64,000 bases of DNA from an uncultured Planktomarina sp. (GTDB lineage: Bacteria; Pseudomonadota; Alphaproteobacteria; Rhodobacterales; Rhodobacteraceae). The stretch's first letter is position 1, and every line of letters starts with the position of its first letter. Both the position numbers and the translations under genes were made by a program. The DNA lies in assembly GCA_905181815.1 (NCBI GenBank), contig CAJIZA010000001.1:124001-188000 (forward strand), in the 5' to 3' direction. Shown in pieces: positions 1 through 8,172 of this stretch. Under the pieces are notes generated by a model. It searched no databases, had not been told where the DNA came from, and worked only from the letters and a program-made list of their open reading frames with translations.

Positions 1-658
1 CAGCGATGCCTTAGCTGGTGATCAGAGCCAAGAGGGCGGGTCGCAAGATGAGGCGTCTGTCAACGCACCGCCTGTTGAAAGTGACGCCGAAGGGGACAAG
101 CCAAAACGCCGTCGCCGTACGCGCGGTGGTGCGAAAGCCAAGCCGGTTGAAGAAAACGCCCAGTATAGTTCTGAAGAGGTTTCTGAGGCGGCCGACGTGG
201 TTGTTGTGGCCGTACAAGAGCCTGCTATTGATGAGGGGGGTGTTGCGGTTGTTGCTGAGACGGCGCCAGTCGAAAAACCCAAACGGGTGCGCAAACCGCG
301 CAAGACCAAAGCGCAGCGTGAGGCTGAAGAGGCCGCGGCAGTGCAAACCACCAATCCAGTGGTTACGGCTGAAGAGGCGGTTGTGGCTGAAGAGGTGGCG
401 CCAGAGGTTGTGGTCGAAAAACCTGCAGCAAAACCCAAGCGTGTGCGAAAGCCAACTGTGAAAAAGGCAGTGCCTCTACAGGAGACCCCGGCGGATGTGC
501 CAGTTGAAGCCGCTGCGCCAGAAGCTGTCGCACTGGATCCGGTGCCAGAAGCGGTCGCGCCGCCTGTTGTGCAATCAGATCCAGCGCCATTGGCAGCCGA
601 ACCGGAACTAGAGAAACCAGCTGCGCCCAAAAAACGCGGTTGGTGGTCACGCGGATAA
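1..658 (+). CDS. rne: Ribonuclease E/G, C-terminal tail (5' end outside window)
   Basis: The frame starting at base 2 stays open to a TAA at 656-658, so this is the 3' part of a larger gene. The peptide is low-complexity, rich in Ala, Pro, Val and Glu, with repeated basic KPKRVRKP-type clusters, and ends in KKRGWWSRG. That is the look of the disordered scaffold tail of alphaproteobacterial RNase E, which in E. coli binds RNA and degradosome partners. The catalytic S1 and RNase domains lie upstream and cannot be seen. The neighbours tusA and ccdA fit the usual rne surroundings in Rhodobacteraceae. The identity rests on composition and context, not on a catalytic motif. Confidence 0.75.
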   Translation, partial: SDALAGDQSQEGGSQDEASVNAPPVESDAEGDKPKRRRRTRGGAKAKPVEENAQYSSEEVSEAADVVVVAVQEPAIDEGGVAVVAETAPVEKPKRVRKPRKTKAQREAEEAAAVQTTNPVVTAEEAVVAEEVAPEVVVEKPAAKPKRVRKPTVKKAVPLQETPADVPVEAAAPEAVALDPVPEAVAPPVVQSDPAPLAAEPELEKPAAPKKRGWWSRG

Positions 659-670
659 AGATATTATAAA

Positions 671-706
671 CACAAAGGGGCCCCGCAATTGCGGAGTCCC
701 TTTGTG
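671..706 (+). terminator. Hairpin after rne
   Basis: Thirteen bases after the rne stop lies an inverted repeat: CACAAAGGG pairs with CCCTTTGTG around a second CCGC/GCGG stem and an AATT loop. There is no long T run on the plus strand, so it may serve the converging rne and tusA genes in either direction. Confidence 0.6.
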
Positions 707-727
707 CTCACAGGGTGAGATTAAAGC

Positions 728-961
728 CTATCCGCCGCTTTTGCGAATGAAAAATTGCAGTTCTGCACCCTGGCTGTGTTGCGACATCAGTGTATGACCC
801 GCCTCAGCGCAGAAATGCGGCACATCAACGATGGTGGCCGGGTCATCGGCCCGCATCAGCAATACAGCGCCTTCAGCCATTGTCATCAAGCGTTTGCGGG
901 CTTTTAGCACCGGTAAGGGGCATAATAGCCCAATGGAATCCAATTCTTCGTCCCAAGTCAT
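728..961 (-). CDS. tusA: TusA/SirA-family sulfur carrier protein
   Basis: A 77-residue protein with the family signature CPLP at residues 14-17 followed by LKARK. The Cys14 persulfide is the sulfur-carrying residue in TusA proteins, which relay sulfur for tRNA thiolation, molybdenum cofactor or sulfur oxidation pathways. Length matches the single-domain family. It converges on rne and is divergent from ccdA across about 200 bp that must hold both promoters. Which pathway it serves cannot be told from this window; partner TusBCDE genes are absent here. Confidence 0.88.
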   Translation of the reverse strand: MTWDEELDSIGLLCPLPVLKARKRLMTMAEGAVLLMRADDPATIVDVPHFCAEAGHTLMSQHSQGAELQFFIRKSGG

Positions 962-1164
962 CGCGGCGCCCTATTGCTAATCATTGCACTCTTATGCCTC
1001 CTCCATGCCGCAAAATTTTCCCGCGCGCCAGAGGCAGAGATACGATTCTGCTGATCGCATGGCATGGCGAGATGCGCCGCTCGAACACACCGATGTGACA
1101 AACTTACAGATGACGCCAGCGCTTAGATAGCCTATGACATCCTAAGATAGGAAAGGCTATTTTA

Positions 1165-1917
1165 ATGTTGGGAATTAATCTATGGGATGCCGGGCTTATG
1201 CCGGCCATGTTTGTGGCGCTGCTCGGCGGGTTGATCAGCTTTGCCAGCCCCTGCGTGCTTCCCATCGTTCCGCCTTATTTGGCCTATATGGGCGGGGTGA
1301 GCATGGATAATATGATTACCACTGCGCAGGCGCGTCAGCGTGTGGTTTTGGCCGCCCTGTTTTTTGTTTTGGGCCTATCAACCGTGTTCATTTTGCTGGG
1401 TTTTACCGCCTCAAGTTTTGGCCGCCTGTTTTTGTCCAATCAAGATTGGTTTGTCAGTGGTGCAGGCATTTTGGTGATGGTGTTTGGCGCGCATTTTCTT
1501 GGCGTAATCCGCATCGGGCTTTTGGATCGTGAAGCGCGGATCGAGGGGGGCGACCGCGGTGGTTCGGCCTTTGGTGCCTATATTCTGGGGCTGGCCTTCG
1601 CCTTTGGCTGGACGCCTTGTTTGGGTCCTATTTTGGGCACAATCCTCGCGCTTGCCGCCGATACGGCCAATCCCGCCAAAGGGGTTATCTTGCTTGCGAC
1701 CTATGCGGCGGGCCTTGGTATTCCCTTTGTGCTGGTGGCGGTGTTCTTTCCGTCTCTCAAAGGGCTGATGGCTTGGATGAAACGCCATATGATGCGGATC
1801 GAACGGATCATGGGGTTGCTACTATGGACCGTTGGATTAATGATGGTGACGGGGCAGTTTACCCAGTTTAGCTGGTGGATTTTGGAGCAAGTTCCCGCCC
1901 TCTCAGCTCTGGGGTGA
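1165..1917 (+). CDS. ccdA: CcdA-family cytochrome c biogenesis / thiol-disulfide transmembrane protein
   Basis: A 250-residue protein with about six hydrophobic segments. Two conserved redox cysteines lie in membrane contexts: Cys30 in FASPCVLP and Cys152 in WTPCLGP, as in the DsbD/CcdA transmembrane domain. The family passes reducing electrons from cytoplasmic thioredoxin to periplasmic thiols, mainly for cytochrome c maturation. GGAAAGG precedes the ATG. A 7-bp inverted repeat (ATAGCCT 1127-1133 / AGGCTAT 1154-1160) overlaps the leader and may be regulatory. Immediately downstream is a decayed P450 gene. Confidence 0.9.
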   Translation: MLGINLWDAGLMPAMFVALLGGLISFASPCVLPIVPPYLAYMGGVSMDNMITTAQARQRVVLAALFFVLGLSTVFILLGFTASSFGRLFLSNQDWFVSGAGILVMVFGAHFLGVIRIGLLDREARIEGGDRGGSAFGAYILGLAFAFGWTPCLGPILGTILALAADTANPAKGVILLATYAAGLGIPFVLVAVFFPSLKGLMAWMKRHMMRIERIMGLLLWTVGLMMVTGQFTQFSWWILEQVPALSALG

Positions 1918-1930
1918 TGGATGAGTCGTG

Positions 1931-2409
1931 ACCGGCCTTGTGGGGCCGCGGGCACGATTTGAGGATCTGCGTACGCTGCGTGTAACCTGAGACGTGTTTC
2001 GTCAAACTCTAAGTCTGTACATACCCGTGCCGATGATGGTTAGAGAGGCTACCCAAGTCGAGAAATTTTGCGGACCTGATTTGGCGCCCGGCAGTCAGGT
2101 GGTGCTGAGCCCCTAGCATCTACACCGTCATATGAGGCTGTGGGACAATCCTGATGGGTTTGATCCCGAGCGTTGGCAAAATGAGAATGGAAAATACTGC
2201 CAGCGCGCGGCCTTTATCCCTTTTGTGCTGGCCCGCGGGTCTGCACCGGGGCGGGTTTTGCGATGCTTGAAGGGGTATTGCTGCTCGCGCGGTTCTGTGC
2301 GGCTTATGAGTTTACGCCCATAGCAGAGCAGGTGCCACAACCTTTGGCACATCTGACGGGGCGCTATTGAAGTGGTATTTGGCTGAAACTGCGACTGCGC
2401 GGCGTTTGA
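1931..2409 (+). pseudogene. Decayed cytochrome P450 (C-terminal half)
   Basis: Joining frames rebuilds a P450 C-terminus. From about 1990 there is FRQTLSLYIPVPMMVREAT (ETLR-like, substrate-recognition region), then LAPGSQVVLSP, an in-frame TAG at 2114-2116 where P450s have Trp, then HLHRH, and DNPDGFDPERW. A one-base deletion near 2225 shifts frame inside the haem loop; after it one reads GPRVCTGAGFAMLEG, which contains the haem-ligating Cys. A second stop (TGA 2368-2370) precedes the old end near 2409. A short N-terminal-like fragment near 1940-1985 (GPRARFEDLRTLR) suggests the middle has been deleted. No functional product is expected. Confidence 0.85.
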
Positions 2410-2414
2410 TTTAA

Positions 2415-3104
2415 TTATGCTCGCGTCGGCAATTTTCGGCTGGCATCCTTGCGTGCGGCGTTGCGGAGTTTATTGCCATGAGCATCCAAAAACGCCTGCG
2501 CCCGCTCTGGCGACTTGCGTGACAGCTCATAAATCCACTCAGCAATGGCCTGTTGTATGATCTTGGACGGATCTTCGGCAAGCTCAGCGGCACAATCCAG
2601 CGCGCGCTCGCGGATCGCCAAATTCGCCGCGTTTGGATCGCGCATTTTAGCCCAAGGTAATGTCATGGCCAATGCGGCTCTGCGGGTCCACAGATACGGG
2701 CTTTGGGGCCATTTGGACATCTCATCAATGCGCGTCAGATCCGCGCTCAAGCGTCGATGGCCAGCCAGGCAGAGATGATCGCAAATGGCTGCGCAATCGA
2801 CATCCGCAAGCCAGGTTTGCAGCAATTGCCAAGCGGCGCAATCATCGGGACGGATGCGGGCCTGTGTCAGTAATTTTACGGCGCAAATGCGACCCTCATG
2901 GGCGTTGCTCTCCCAAAGTCCAGCGGCCAGTTGCAGGCGATTTGCCAGCGACAGTTCCTGACGCCATTGTCGGGCCTGATCGTCGAGTACTGGGGTGGTT
3001 AAACCCCAATACGCTCTTTCGACCTTGTAATAGGCCCGCATTTTGGCCGCCTTGCCTGGGACTTCATGCAGCTGCAGCATGGCAATGGCATCTTCCACCA
3101 ACAT
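2415..3104 (-). CDS. DNA alkylation repair family protein (AlkD-like HEAT-repeat)
   Basis: A 229-residue, mostly helical protein resembling the AlkD family: KMRAYYKVERAYWGLTTPVL near the start matches the substrate-cleft region, and AIAEWIYELSRKSPERAQAFL near the end matches a late HEAT repeat. AlkD-type glycosylases remove positively charged alkylated bases without base flipping. It is flanked by two pseudogene zones and appears to be transcribed alone. Family membership is fairly clear; catalytic activity is not shown because the key aromatic and Asp residues cannot be aligned reliably by eye. Confidence 0.75.
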   Translation of the reverse strand: MLVEDAIAMLQLHEVPGKAAKMRAYYKVERAYWGLTTPVLDDQARQWRQELSLANRLQLAAGLWESNAHEGRICAVKLLTQARIRPDDCAAWQLLQTWLADVDCAAICDHLCLAGHRRLSADLTRIDEMSKWPQSPYLWTRRAALAMTLPWAKMRDPNAANLAIRERALDCAAELAEDPSKIIQQAIAEWIYELSRKSPERAQAFLDAHGNKLRNAARKDASRKLPTRA

Positions 3105-3273
3105 ATTTTAGGCCCTTAAGTGAATTTTTAGTCACAACACGATCTGAGTTGTAATCCTACGCCCTAATGGCGCATTCACCCGAAGAGGTCCAGGGATCCA
3201 TGCTCATTTTATCCGCTTGGACTCTGTTCCACGGTCACAGTTACAGGCAAGTTGCGACGCTGGTCGTTGGCTA

Positions 3274-3870
3274 ACCTAAAAAATAATCAATGAGTTTTGA
3301 TTTTCTGCATATAATTGATAATATATTTATTTTAACTGACCATCCCCATAATTTTGCTTTAGAAAAAGCAGCAACACACCCAAATTTAATTGGTGTGTTG
3401 GGAGTTGGAGTTGCATTCAACGTTATTCCTGTCCAACCATAAGGATGCTGCAATGGATATGGTGAAAGAAAAAGCGTCCGATGCGCCCCTCGAAACCAAA
3501 CCCTCTACAGTAATCGGGGTCATCATAAACCACTAAAATGCGAGCACCATCTTTAGCGAGTATGTCTATTCCAGATTTTATGAAACTTGAACCAACACAT
3601 TGGTTCAGATGCTCTGGAGACACAGCAAGTGGAGCAAGAATGTAACCAGAAATTCTGAAAGCAGATTTCAAAAATATTGGACTATAGCAAACATAACAAA
3701 AACTTGGTCCCTGCAGGTTACAACATGACTGGTGGGCGAGTGATTTCTTCGGTAAAGGTCAGCAGCAAAGATTACTCAATCACTTTATTCTCGTCGTCAG
3801 AAAATGCAGTTTCAATAACCTTCTGAATTGATCCTAGGTCTGTTTATTTAGCAGGTCTAATTTTTATCAT
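3274..3870 (-). pseudogene. Decayed GNAT-family N-acetyltransferase
   Basis: Reading the minus strand from an ATG at 3870 gives MIKIRPAK, a TAA, then TDLGSIQKVIETAFSDDENK, another TAA, a frameshift into AADLYR, further disruptions, then ISGYILAPLAVSPEH and DDPDYCRGFGFEG, another shift, then HPYGWTGITL and a tail ending near 3274. This follows the order of YhbS-like acetyltransferases: the acetyl-CoA loop after LAPLAVSP and the DPxYYxRFGFE signature. The rebuilt length of about 200 residues matches the family. At least two stops and two or three frameshifts make it non-functional. Confidence 0.8.
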
Positions 3871-3919
3871 TTTTTTAACTTTACCCGGTGCGTTTATGCG
3901 ACACATTCTTAACTTCTCT

Positions 3920-4090
3920 ATTTCATGATTATTGTCGAGCCTTTGTCACGCATTTCTTCTTTTTCAAAAATAGAAAAGACGTTATATTTTGAATTTATTC
4001 ACTCTTGGTGTGGTGTATCCCTGTTCATTTAAACAGTAGGCGATCCTACAATAACCTATGCCTGTATCATGCAGCTTTTTTTAAATTAGA
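3920..4090 (-). pseudogene. Probable remnant of a large serine recombinase C-terminus
   Basis: On the minus strand, from about 4090, one reads KKLHDTGIGYCRIAYCLNEQ then GYTTPRVNKFK. After a one-base shift comes VFSIFEKEEMRDKG. This resembles the recombinase domain found at the C-terminus of site-specific serine recombinases, typically a LhdeGlsyrkIAywLNe-GykTPRG-Fknn-VhSilKkk pattern. No catalytic resolvase domain is present nearby. It lies in AT-rich DNA beside the GNAT pseudogene and hints that a mobile element was once here. The rest of 3871-4198 holds nothing I can recognise. Confidence 0.4.
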
Positions 4091-4198
4091 TGGTGCAGTA
4101 GCTCTTGGTAATTCGAATAGTATGAATATCAAAGGTGAGATGCCTGCAAGGTTACAGTGAAACACAAATATCCCTCAATAAAGTGCGTCCGTTGGGAA

Positions 4199-6022
4199 CT
4201 ACTCCACCGTGACTGACTTGGCCAGGTTGCGTGGCTGATCTGCATCTGTGCCCTTGGCCTGTGCCGTATGATAGGCGATTAGTTGTGCCGGGATGGCGTA
4301 GAGGATGGGAGCCAGAAGATCGGGAGTTGTGGGCATAGTGATTTGTACCCAGGTGCCCTCCGCCGCTGTCTTTAGCCCTTGCTTGCAGGAGATCAACAGT
4401 ACTTGGCCAGATCGGGCCATGACTTCTTGCATATTGGAGACAGATTTGTCGAAAAGCGGATCCATGGGGGCCATGACCACCACTGGCACGTTCTTGTCGA
4501 TTAGAGCAATGGGTCCGTGTTTCAACTCACCTGAAGGGTAACCTTCTGCGTGTATATAGCTGATTTCTTTTAGTTTAAGGGCGCCCTCCATGGCGAGCGG
4601 ATAGAGTGCCCCCCGTCCTAAGAAGATGATATCCTGCGCCGTTGCTAATTTTTTTGAAATGTCTTGCACAGCGCTATCAATACTGAGCGCTTGACTGATC
4701 AGACCGGGCAAGCGATTGAGCTCGGCTATATGGGCGCGGTATTGCGCGGCATCAATTGCGCCCTTGGTATAGGCAATTTTGATCGCTAGTAGGGCCAGCA
4801 CCGTCAGCTGCGCGGTGAAGGCTTTGGTTGAGGCCACGCCAATTTCGACCCCCGCATGCAGTGGCAAAACAAGATCACTTTCCCGCGCAATGGAGCTTTC
4901 TGGCACGTTCACCACCGACAGAATGGTCGCATTTTGCGAGGCCATGTAGCGCAGCGCGGCCAGTGTATCAGCGGTCTCACCCGATTGGCTGACAAACAGG
5001 GCGCAGGTTCCCGGGCTGACCGGGGGCTCACGGTAGCGAAACTCTGAGGCGACATCGACATCAACCGGCAGGCGCGCGATTTTCTCAAACCAATATTTCG
5101 CCGTCAGAGCAGCATAAAAGGCAGTCCCGCAGGCCACCATGGTGAGCCGATCAATATGCGCCAGATCAATACTATGTTCTGGCAGTTCAACCTCTGAGGC
5201 GTCCGCGTTTTGGTAGCGGCTCAGCGTGTTTTTGAGTACCGATGGTTGCTCTGCAATCTCTTTCGCCATGAAATGCTTATAGCCACCTTTGTCCACGTGA
5301 GCGGCATCGATGGCGATTGTGCGCATTTCACGATTGGCCAAATTGCCACTTGCGTCGTAAATTGCAATGGATGATCGGGTTATCACGGCAAAATCACCCT
5401 CTTCTAGATAGGTAATTTTATCAGTCAGAGGGGCCAATGCGATGGCATCCGAGCCCACGTAGGCCTCATCATCGCCGTGGCCGATGGCTAATGGGGAGCC
5501 CTTGCGCGCAGCAATCATCAAATCATCTTCGCCCTGAAAGAGAAAAGCGAGGGCAAAGGCACCCTCCAGGCGGGCTATGGTTTTTTGCGTGGCCTCATGG
5601 GGGCTATTGCCTTGGGACATGTAATATTGGGTCAACAGCGCTACGGTTTCTGTGTCTGTGTCGGTCTCATGGGTCAGGCCGAGAGCGTTTAATTCTGTAC
5701 GTAATTCTTTGAAGTTCTCAACAATACCATTGTGCACCACAGCCACAGGCCCGGCTTGATGGGGATGGGCGTTCAAAGTTGTAGGGGAGCCATGGGTTGC
5801 CCAACGGGTATGGCCAATGCCAGATTTTCCCGACAAAGGTTCCGCAACCAAACGGTCCGACAGGTTCACAAGCTTACCGACGGCCCGGCGGCGTTCCAGA
5901 TGGCCTGCGTTCACCGTGGCGATGCCGGCGCTGTCATAGCCGCGGTATTCCAAGCGCTTGAGCGCTTCGACCAAGATTGGAGCGACTTGGTGGTTTCCTA
6001 ATACGCCGACAATTCCGCACAT
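4199..6022 (-). CDS. glmS: Glutamine--fructose-6-phosphate aminotransferase (isomerizing)
   Basis: 607 residues, the normal length. The start is MCGIVGVLG, giving the N-terminal nucleophile Cys2 after Met removal; HTRWATHG and HNGIVENF mark the glutaminase (class II) domain. Two SIS domains follow (ACGTAFYA, SQSGETADT, GRGALYPLAMEGALKLKEI), and the C-terminus KSVTVE is the conserved sugar-site tail. It makes glucosamine-6-phosphate, the first step to UDP-GlcNAc for peptidoglycan and LPS. It starts 4 bp after glmU ends, so the two are one operon (glmU-glmS). No glmS ribozyme can be seen upstream, as expected for a proteobacterium. Confidence 0.97.
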   Translation of the reverse strand: MCGIVGVLGNHQVAPILVEALKRLEYRGYDSAGIATVNAGHLERRRAVGKLVNLSDRLVAEPLSGKSGIGHTRWATHGSPTTLNAHPHQAGPVAVVHNGIVENFKELRTELNALGLTHETDTDTETVALLTQYYMSQGNSPHEATQKTIARLEGAFALAFLFQGEDDLMIAARKGSPLAIGHGDDEAYVGSDAIALAPLTDKITYLEEGDFAVITRSSIAIYDASGNLANREMRTIAIDAAHVDKGGYKHFMAKEIAEQPSVLKNTLSRYQNADASEVELPEHSIDLAHIDRLTMVACGTAFYAALTAKYWFEKIARLPVDVDVASEFRYREPPVSPGTCALFVSQSGETADTLAALRYMASQNATILSVVNVPESSIARESDLVLPLHAGVEIGVASTKAFTAQLTVLALLAIKIAYTKGAIDAAQYRAHIAELNRLPGLISQALSIDSAVQDISKKLATAQDIIFLGRGALYPLAMEGALKLKEISYIHAEGYPSGELKHGPIALIDKNVPVVVMAPMDPLFDKSVSNMQEVMARSGQVLLISCKQGLKTAAEGTWVQITMPTTPDLLAPILYAIPAQLIAYHTAQAKGTDADQPRNLAKSVTVE

Positions 6023-6026
6023 GGTT

Positions 6027-7385
6027 TCAATCCTTCGTCTTATTTTGTTTTGCGGCCTTGAGCGCGCGAAATTTCTTCATCAATTTCACAGCCAATCCAG
6101 GTTTGTTGTCTTGTTTGGTGCGGGCAATGGCAAGACTTCCGGCGGGCACATCCTGCGTGATCACGGATCCGCTGGCGGTCATAGCTTCTTGCCCGACGGT
6201 GACCGGTGCAACCAGCATTGTGTTTGAGCCGATAAAGGCCTCTTCGCCTATACTTGTGTGATGCTTCATCACCCCATCATAGTTGCAGGTGATCGTACCG
6301 GCGCCGATATTGGCCCGGGCGCCTATGCGCGCATCGCCAATATAGGACAGGTGGTTGACCTTAGCGCCTTCTTCGAGCTCGCTGGCTTTGATTTCCACAA
6401 AATTGCCAATTCTCACATCCTCCGCTAGTTCCGCTCCGGGGCGCAGGCGTGCATATGGGCCAATGATGCAACCGCGCGACACATGCGCACCTTCCAAATG
6501 TGAAAACGCGCGAATCTGGGCACCGCTTTCCACCGTGACACCGGGGCCGAATACCACGTTTTGCTCAATGATTGTATCACGGCCGATAACGGTATCGTAG
6601 GAAAAATGCACGGTTTCGGGTGCCAGCATGGTGATGCCATCCTCCAAAGCCTTGGCCCGACTCAGATTTTGGAACTCTTTTTCGGCTCGCATCAATTCAA
6701 CCCGGCTGTTGACGCCGAGAGTTTCGCACTCTGCGCAACGAACTGCGGCACATGGTAATCCTCGCGCCACGGCCTTGCTAATGATATCGGTCAAGTAGAG
6801 CTCACCGGAGGCGTTGTCCGTATCAATTTCAGACAAAAGTTCGAATAGGAGTTCAGCTGATGCAGCCATCACGCCGCTGTTGCAGAGGGTTACCGCTCTC
6901 TCGGCGGTGCTGGCGTCTTTGAATTCAACAATTCGCTTCAATTTGTCACCATCTGTGATCAATCGGCCATATTGCGCCGGATCTTTAGCCTCAAATCCGA
7001 GTACAGATACCGCCGAGTCGCTGAGGGTGGTGCTTAAATCTTCGAGGGTGCGCGATTGAATAAGGGGGCAGTCGCCGTAAAGAACAATGATGGTACCATC
7101 AAAATCACCCAATGCGGTGCGGGCTTGATCAACGGCATGACCGGTGCCTAATTGCTCCTCTTGCAGAACAACTTCCACCTCTGGATCTTCGGTGCGCGCG
7201 GCGGCGCTCACGGCCTCAAAGCCATGGCCTGCGATAATAATCGTTCGTTTAGGATTCAAAGTCCGCCCGGCGCGCATTGCGTGGACCAACATGGGCGCAC
7301 CGGCCACCTCGTGTAAAACTTTCGGCAGTTCAGATTGCATCCGGGTGCCTTTTCCCGCGGCAAGAATGATGAGTGCGATATTCAT
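6027..7385 (-). CDS. glmU: Bifunctional GlcNAc-1-P uridyltransferase / GlcN-1-P acetyltransferase
   Basis: 452 residues in two domains. The N-terminal pyrophosphorylase has LAAGKGTRMQSELPKVLH (about residues 8-25) and the metal-binding region near YGDCPL. The C-terminal left-handed beta-helix shows hexapeptide repeats (IGPYARLRPGAEL, IGDARIGARANIGAGTITCN). It completes UDP-GlcNAc synthesis from the GlmS product after GlmM, which is not in this window. First gene of the glmU-glmS operon; its promoter should lie in the roughly 120 bp shared with the divergent gph-like gene. Confidence 0.96.
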   Translation of the reverse strand: MNIALIILAAGKGTRMQSELPKVLHEVAGAPMLVHAMRAGRTLNPKRTIIIAGHGFEAVSAAARTEDPEVEVVLQEEQLGTGHAVDQARTALGDFDGTIIVLYGDCPLIQSRTLEDLSTTLSDSAVSVLGFEAKDPAQYGRLITDGDKLKRIVEFKDASTAERAVTLCNSGVMAASAELLFELLSEIDTDNASGELYLTDIISKAVARGLPCAAVRCAECETLGVNSRVELMRAEKEFQNLSRAKALEDGITMLAPETVHFSYDTVIGRDTIIEQNVVFGPGVTVESGAQIRAFSHLEGAHVSRGCIIGPYARLRPGAELAEDVRIGNFVEIKASELEEGAKVNHLSYIGDARIGARANIGAGTITCNYDGVMKHHTSIGEEAFIGSNTMLVAPVTVGQEAMTASGSVITQDVPAGSLAIARTKQDNKPGLAVKLMKKFRALKAAKQNKTKD

Positions 7386-7503
7386 CTTCGGATCTAAGTC
7401 CTTTATAAATCAATGAAGCTCTTTTAAGGGTACAGGGGAAATCGACAAGCTGTTTTGCACAAACTCCATTTTTTGCAATTAGCGCAACCAACGAGGCAAG
7501 AAT

Positions 7504-8172
7504 ATGCTCAAACCCTGCGTGGTCTTTGATCTGGATGGTACGCTTGCCGATACAAGTGGAGATTTGCTTAAAGCGGCCAATAGCTGTTTTCGAGGCCTTG
7601 GGCTGGGAGAACTGCTGCAGGCACCAAGGGACAGCGGCACTGCCTTGCGCGGCGGTCGGGCGATGCTCCGTACTGGGTTCGAACGGGCTGGCTGGACGGA
7701 TATGTCGGAAATAGATCGGCAATATCCAATTTTATTGGAGGCCTATGGTGCCGATATCTCGGAGCTGACAGTCTTTTACCCCGGTGCTCTGAACGCAGTG
7801 GCCCGGCTGCGTGCCTCTGGATATGCGGTGGCGATTTGCACGAATAAGCCTGAAGCTTTGGCTATACAATTGATGGAGGCTTTAAATGCCGACGCGTATT
7901 TTGACGCTTTGGTGGGCGCCGATACGCTGGCGCGGCGCAAACCAGACCCGGCGCCACTGTGGGAGGCGGTGGATCGCGCCGGTGGGGATCGCGCGCGCGT
8001 ATGTTTGATTGGCGATACGGTCACGGACCGCTCAACTGCCGCAAATGCCGATATTCCATCCGTGCTTGTGACGTTTGGGCCTGGTGGGGGGGATATGGAG
8101 GCCTTGGCGCCCGCGGCTTTGCTGCATCACTTTGATGATCTGCCCGATGTCGTTGCTCAGCTGATCGGTTGA
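7504..8172 (+). CDS. gph: HAD-family phosphatase, phosphoglycolate phosphatase type
   Basis: A 222-residue HAD hydrolase. Motif I is FDLDGTLADT with nucleophile Asp9 and acid Asp11; motif II is CTNKP; motif III/IV lies around RRKPDP and GDTVTDRSTAANA. The cap is the helical type of PGP-like enzymes. The likely substrate is 2-phosphoglycolate, made by DNA-repair or oxygenation side reactions, but HAD specificity is hard to assign from motifs. It is divergent from glmU, and its 3' end overlaps the tail of the decayed MmgE/PrpD gene by 16 bp. Confidence 0.85.
   Translation: MLKPCVVFDLDGTLADTSGDLLKAANSCFRGLGLGELLQAPRDSGTALRGGRAMLRTGFERAGWTDMSEIDRQYPILLEAYGADISELTVFYPGALNAVARLRASGYAVAICTNKPEALAIQLMEALNADAYFDALVGADTLARRKPDPAPLWEAVDRAGGDRARVCLIGDTVTDRSTAANADIPSVLVTFGPGGGDMEALAPAALLHHFDDLPDVVAQLIG

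Noticed and set aside
197-658. A separate 153-residue protein starting at 197
   Set aside because: The frame is open to the left edge of the window and has the composition of an RNase E tail, so it is the end of rne.
3290-3442. A 50-codon plus-strand ORF in the gap after the AlkD-like gene
   Set aside because: It is antisense to the C-terminal part of the GNAT pseudogene, whose motifs explain the open frame better.
4023-4198. Possible glmS-linked riboswitch or ribozyme
   Set aside because: This is the 3' side of glmS, and glmS lies directly behind glmU; no known fold could be traced.
7670-7690. GGGTTCGAACGGG, like a tRNA T-loop
   Set aside because: It is within the gph coding sequence and no cloverleaf surrounds it.
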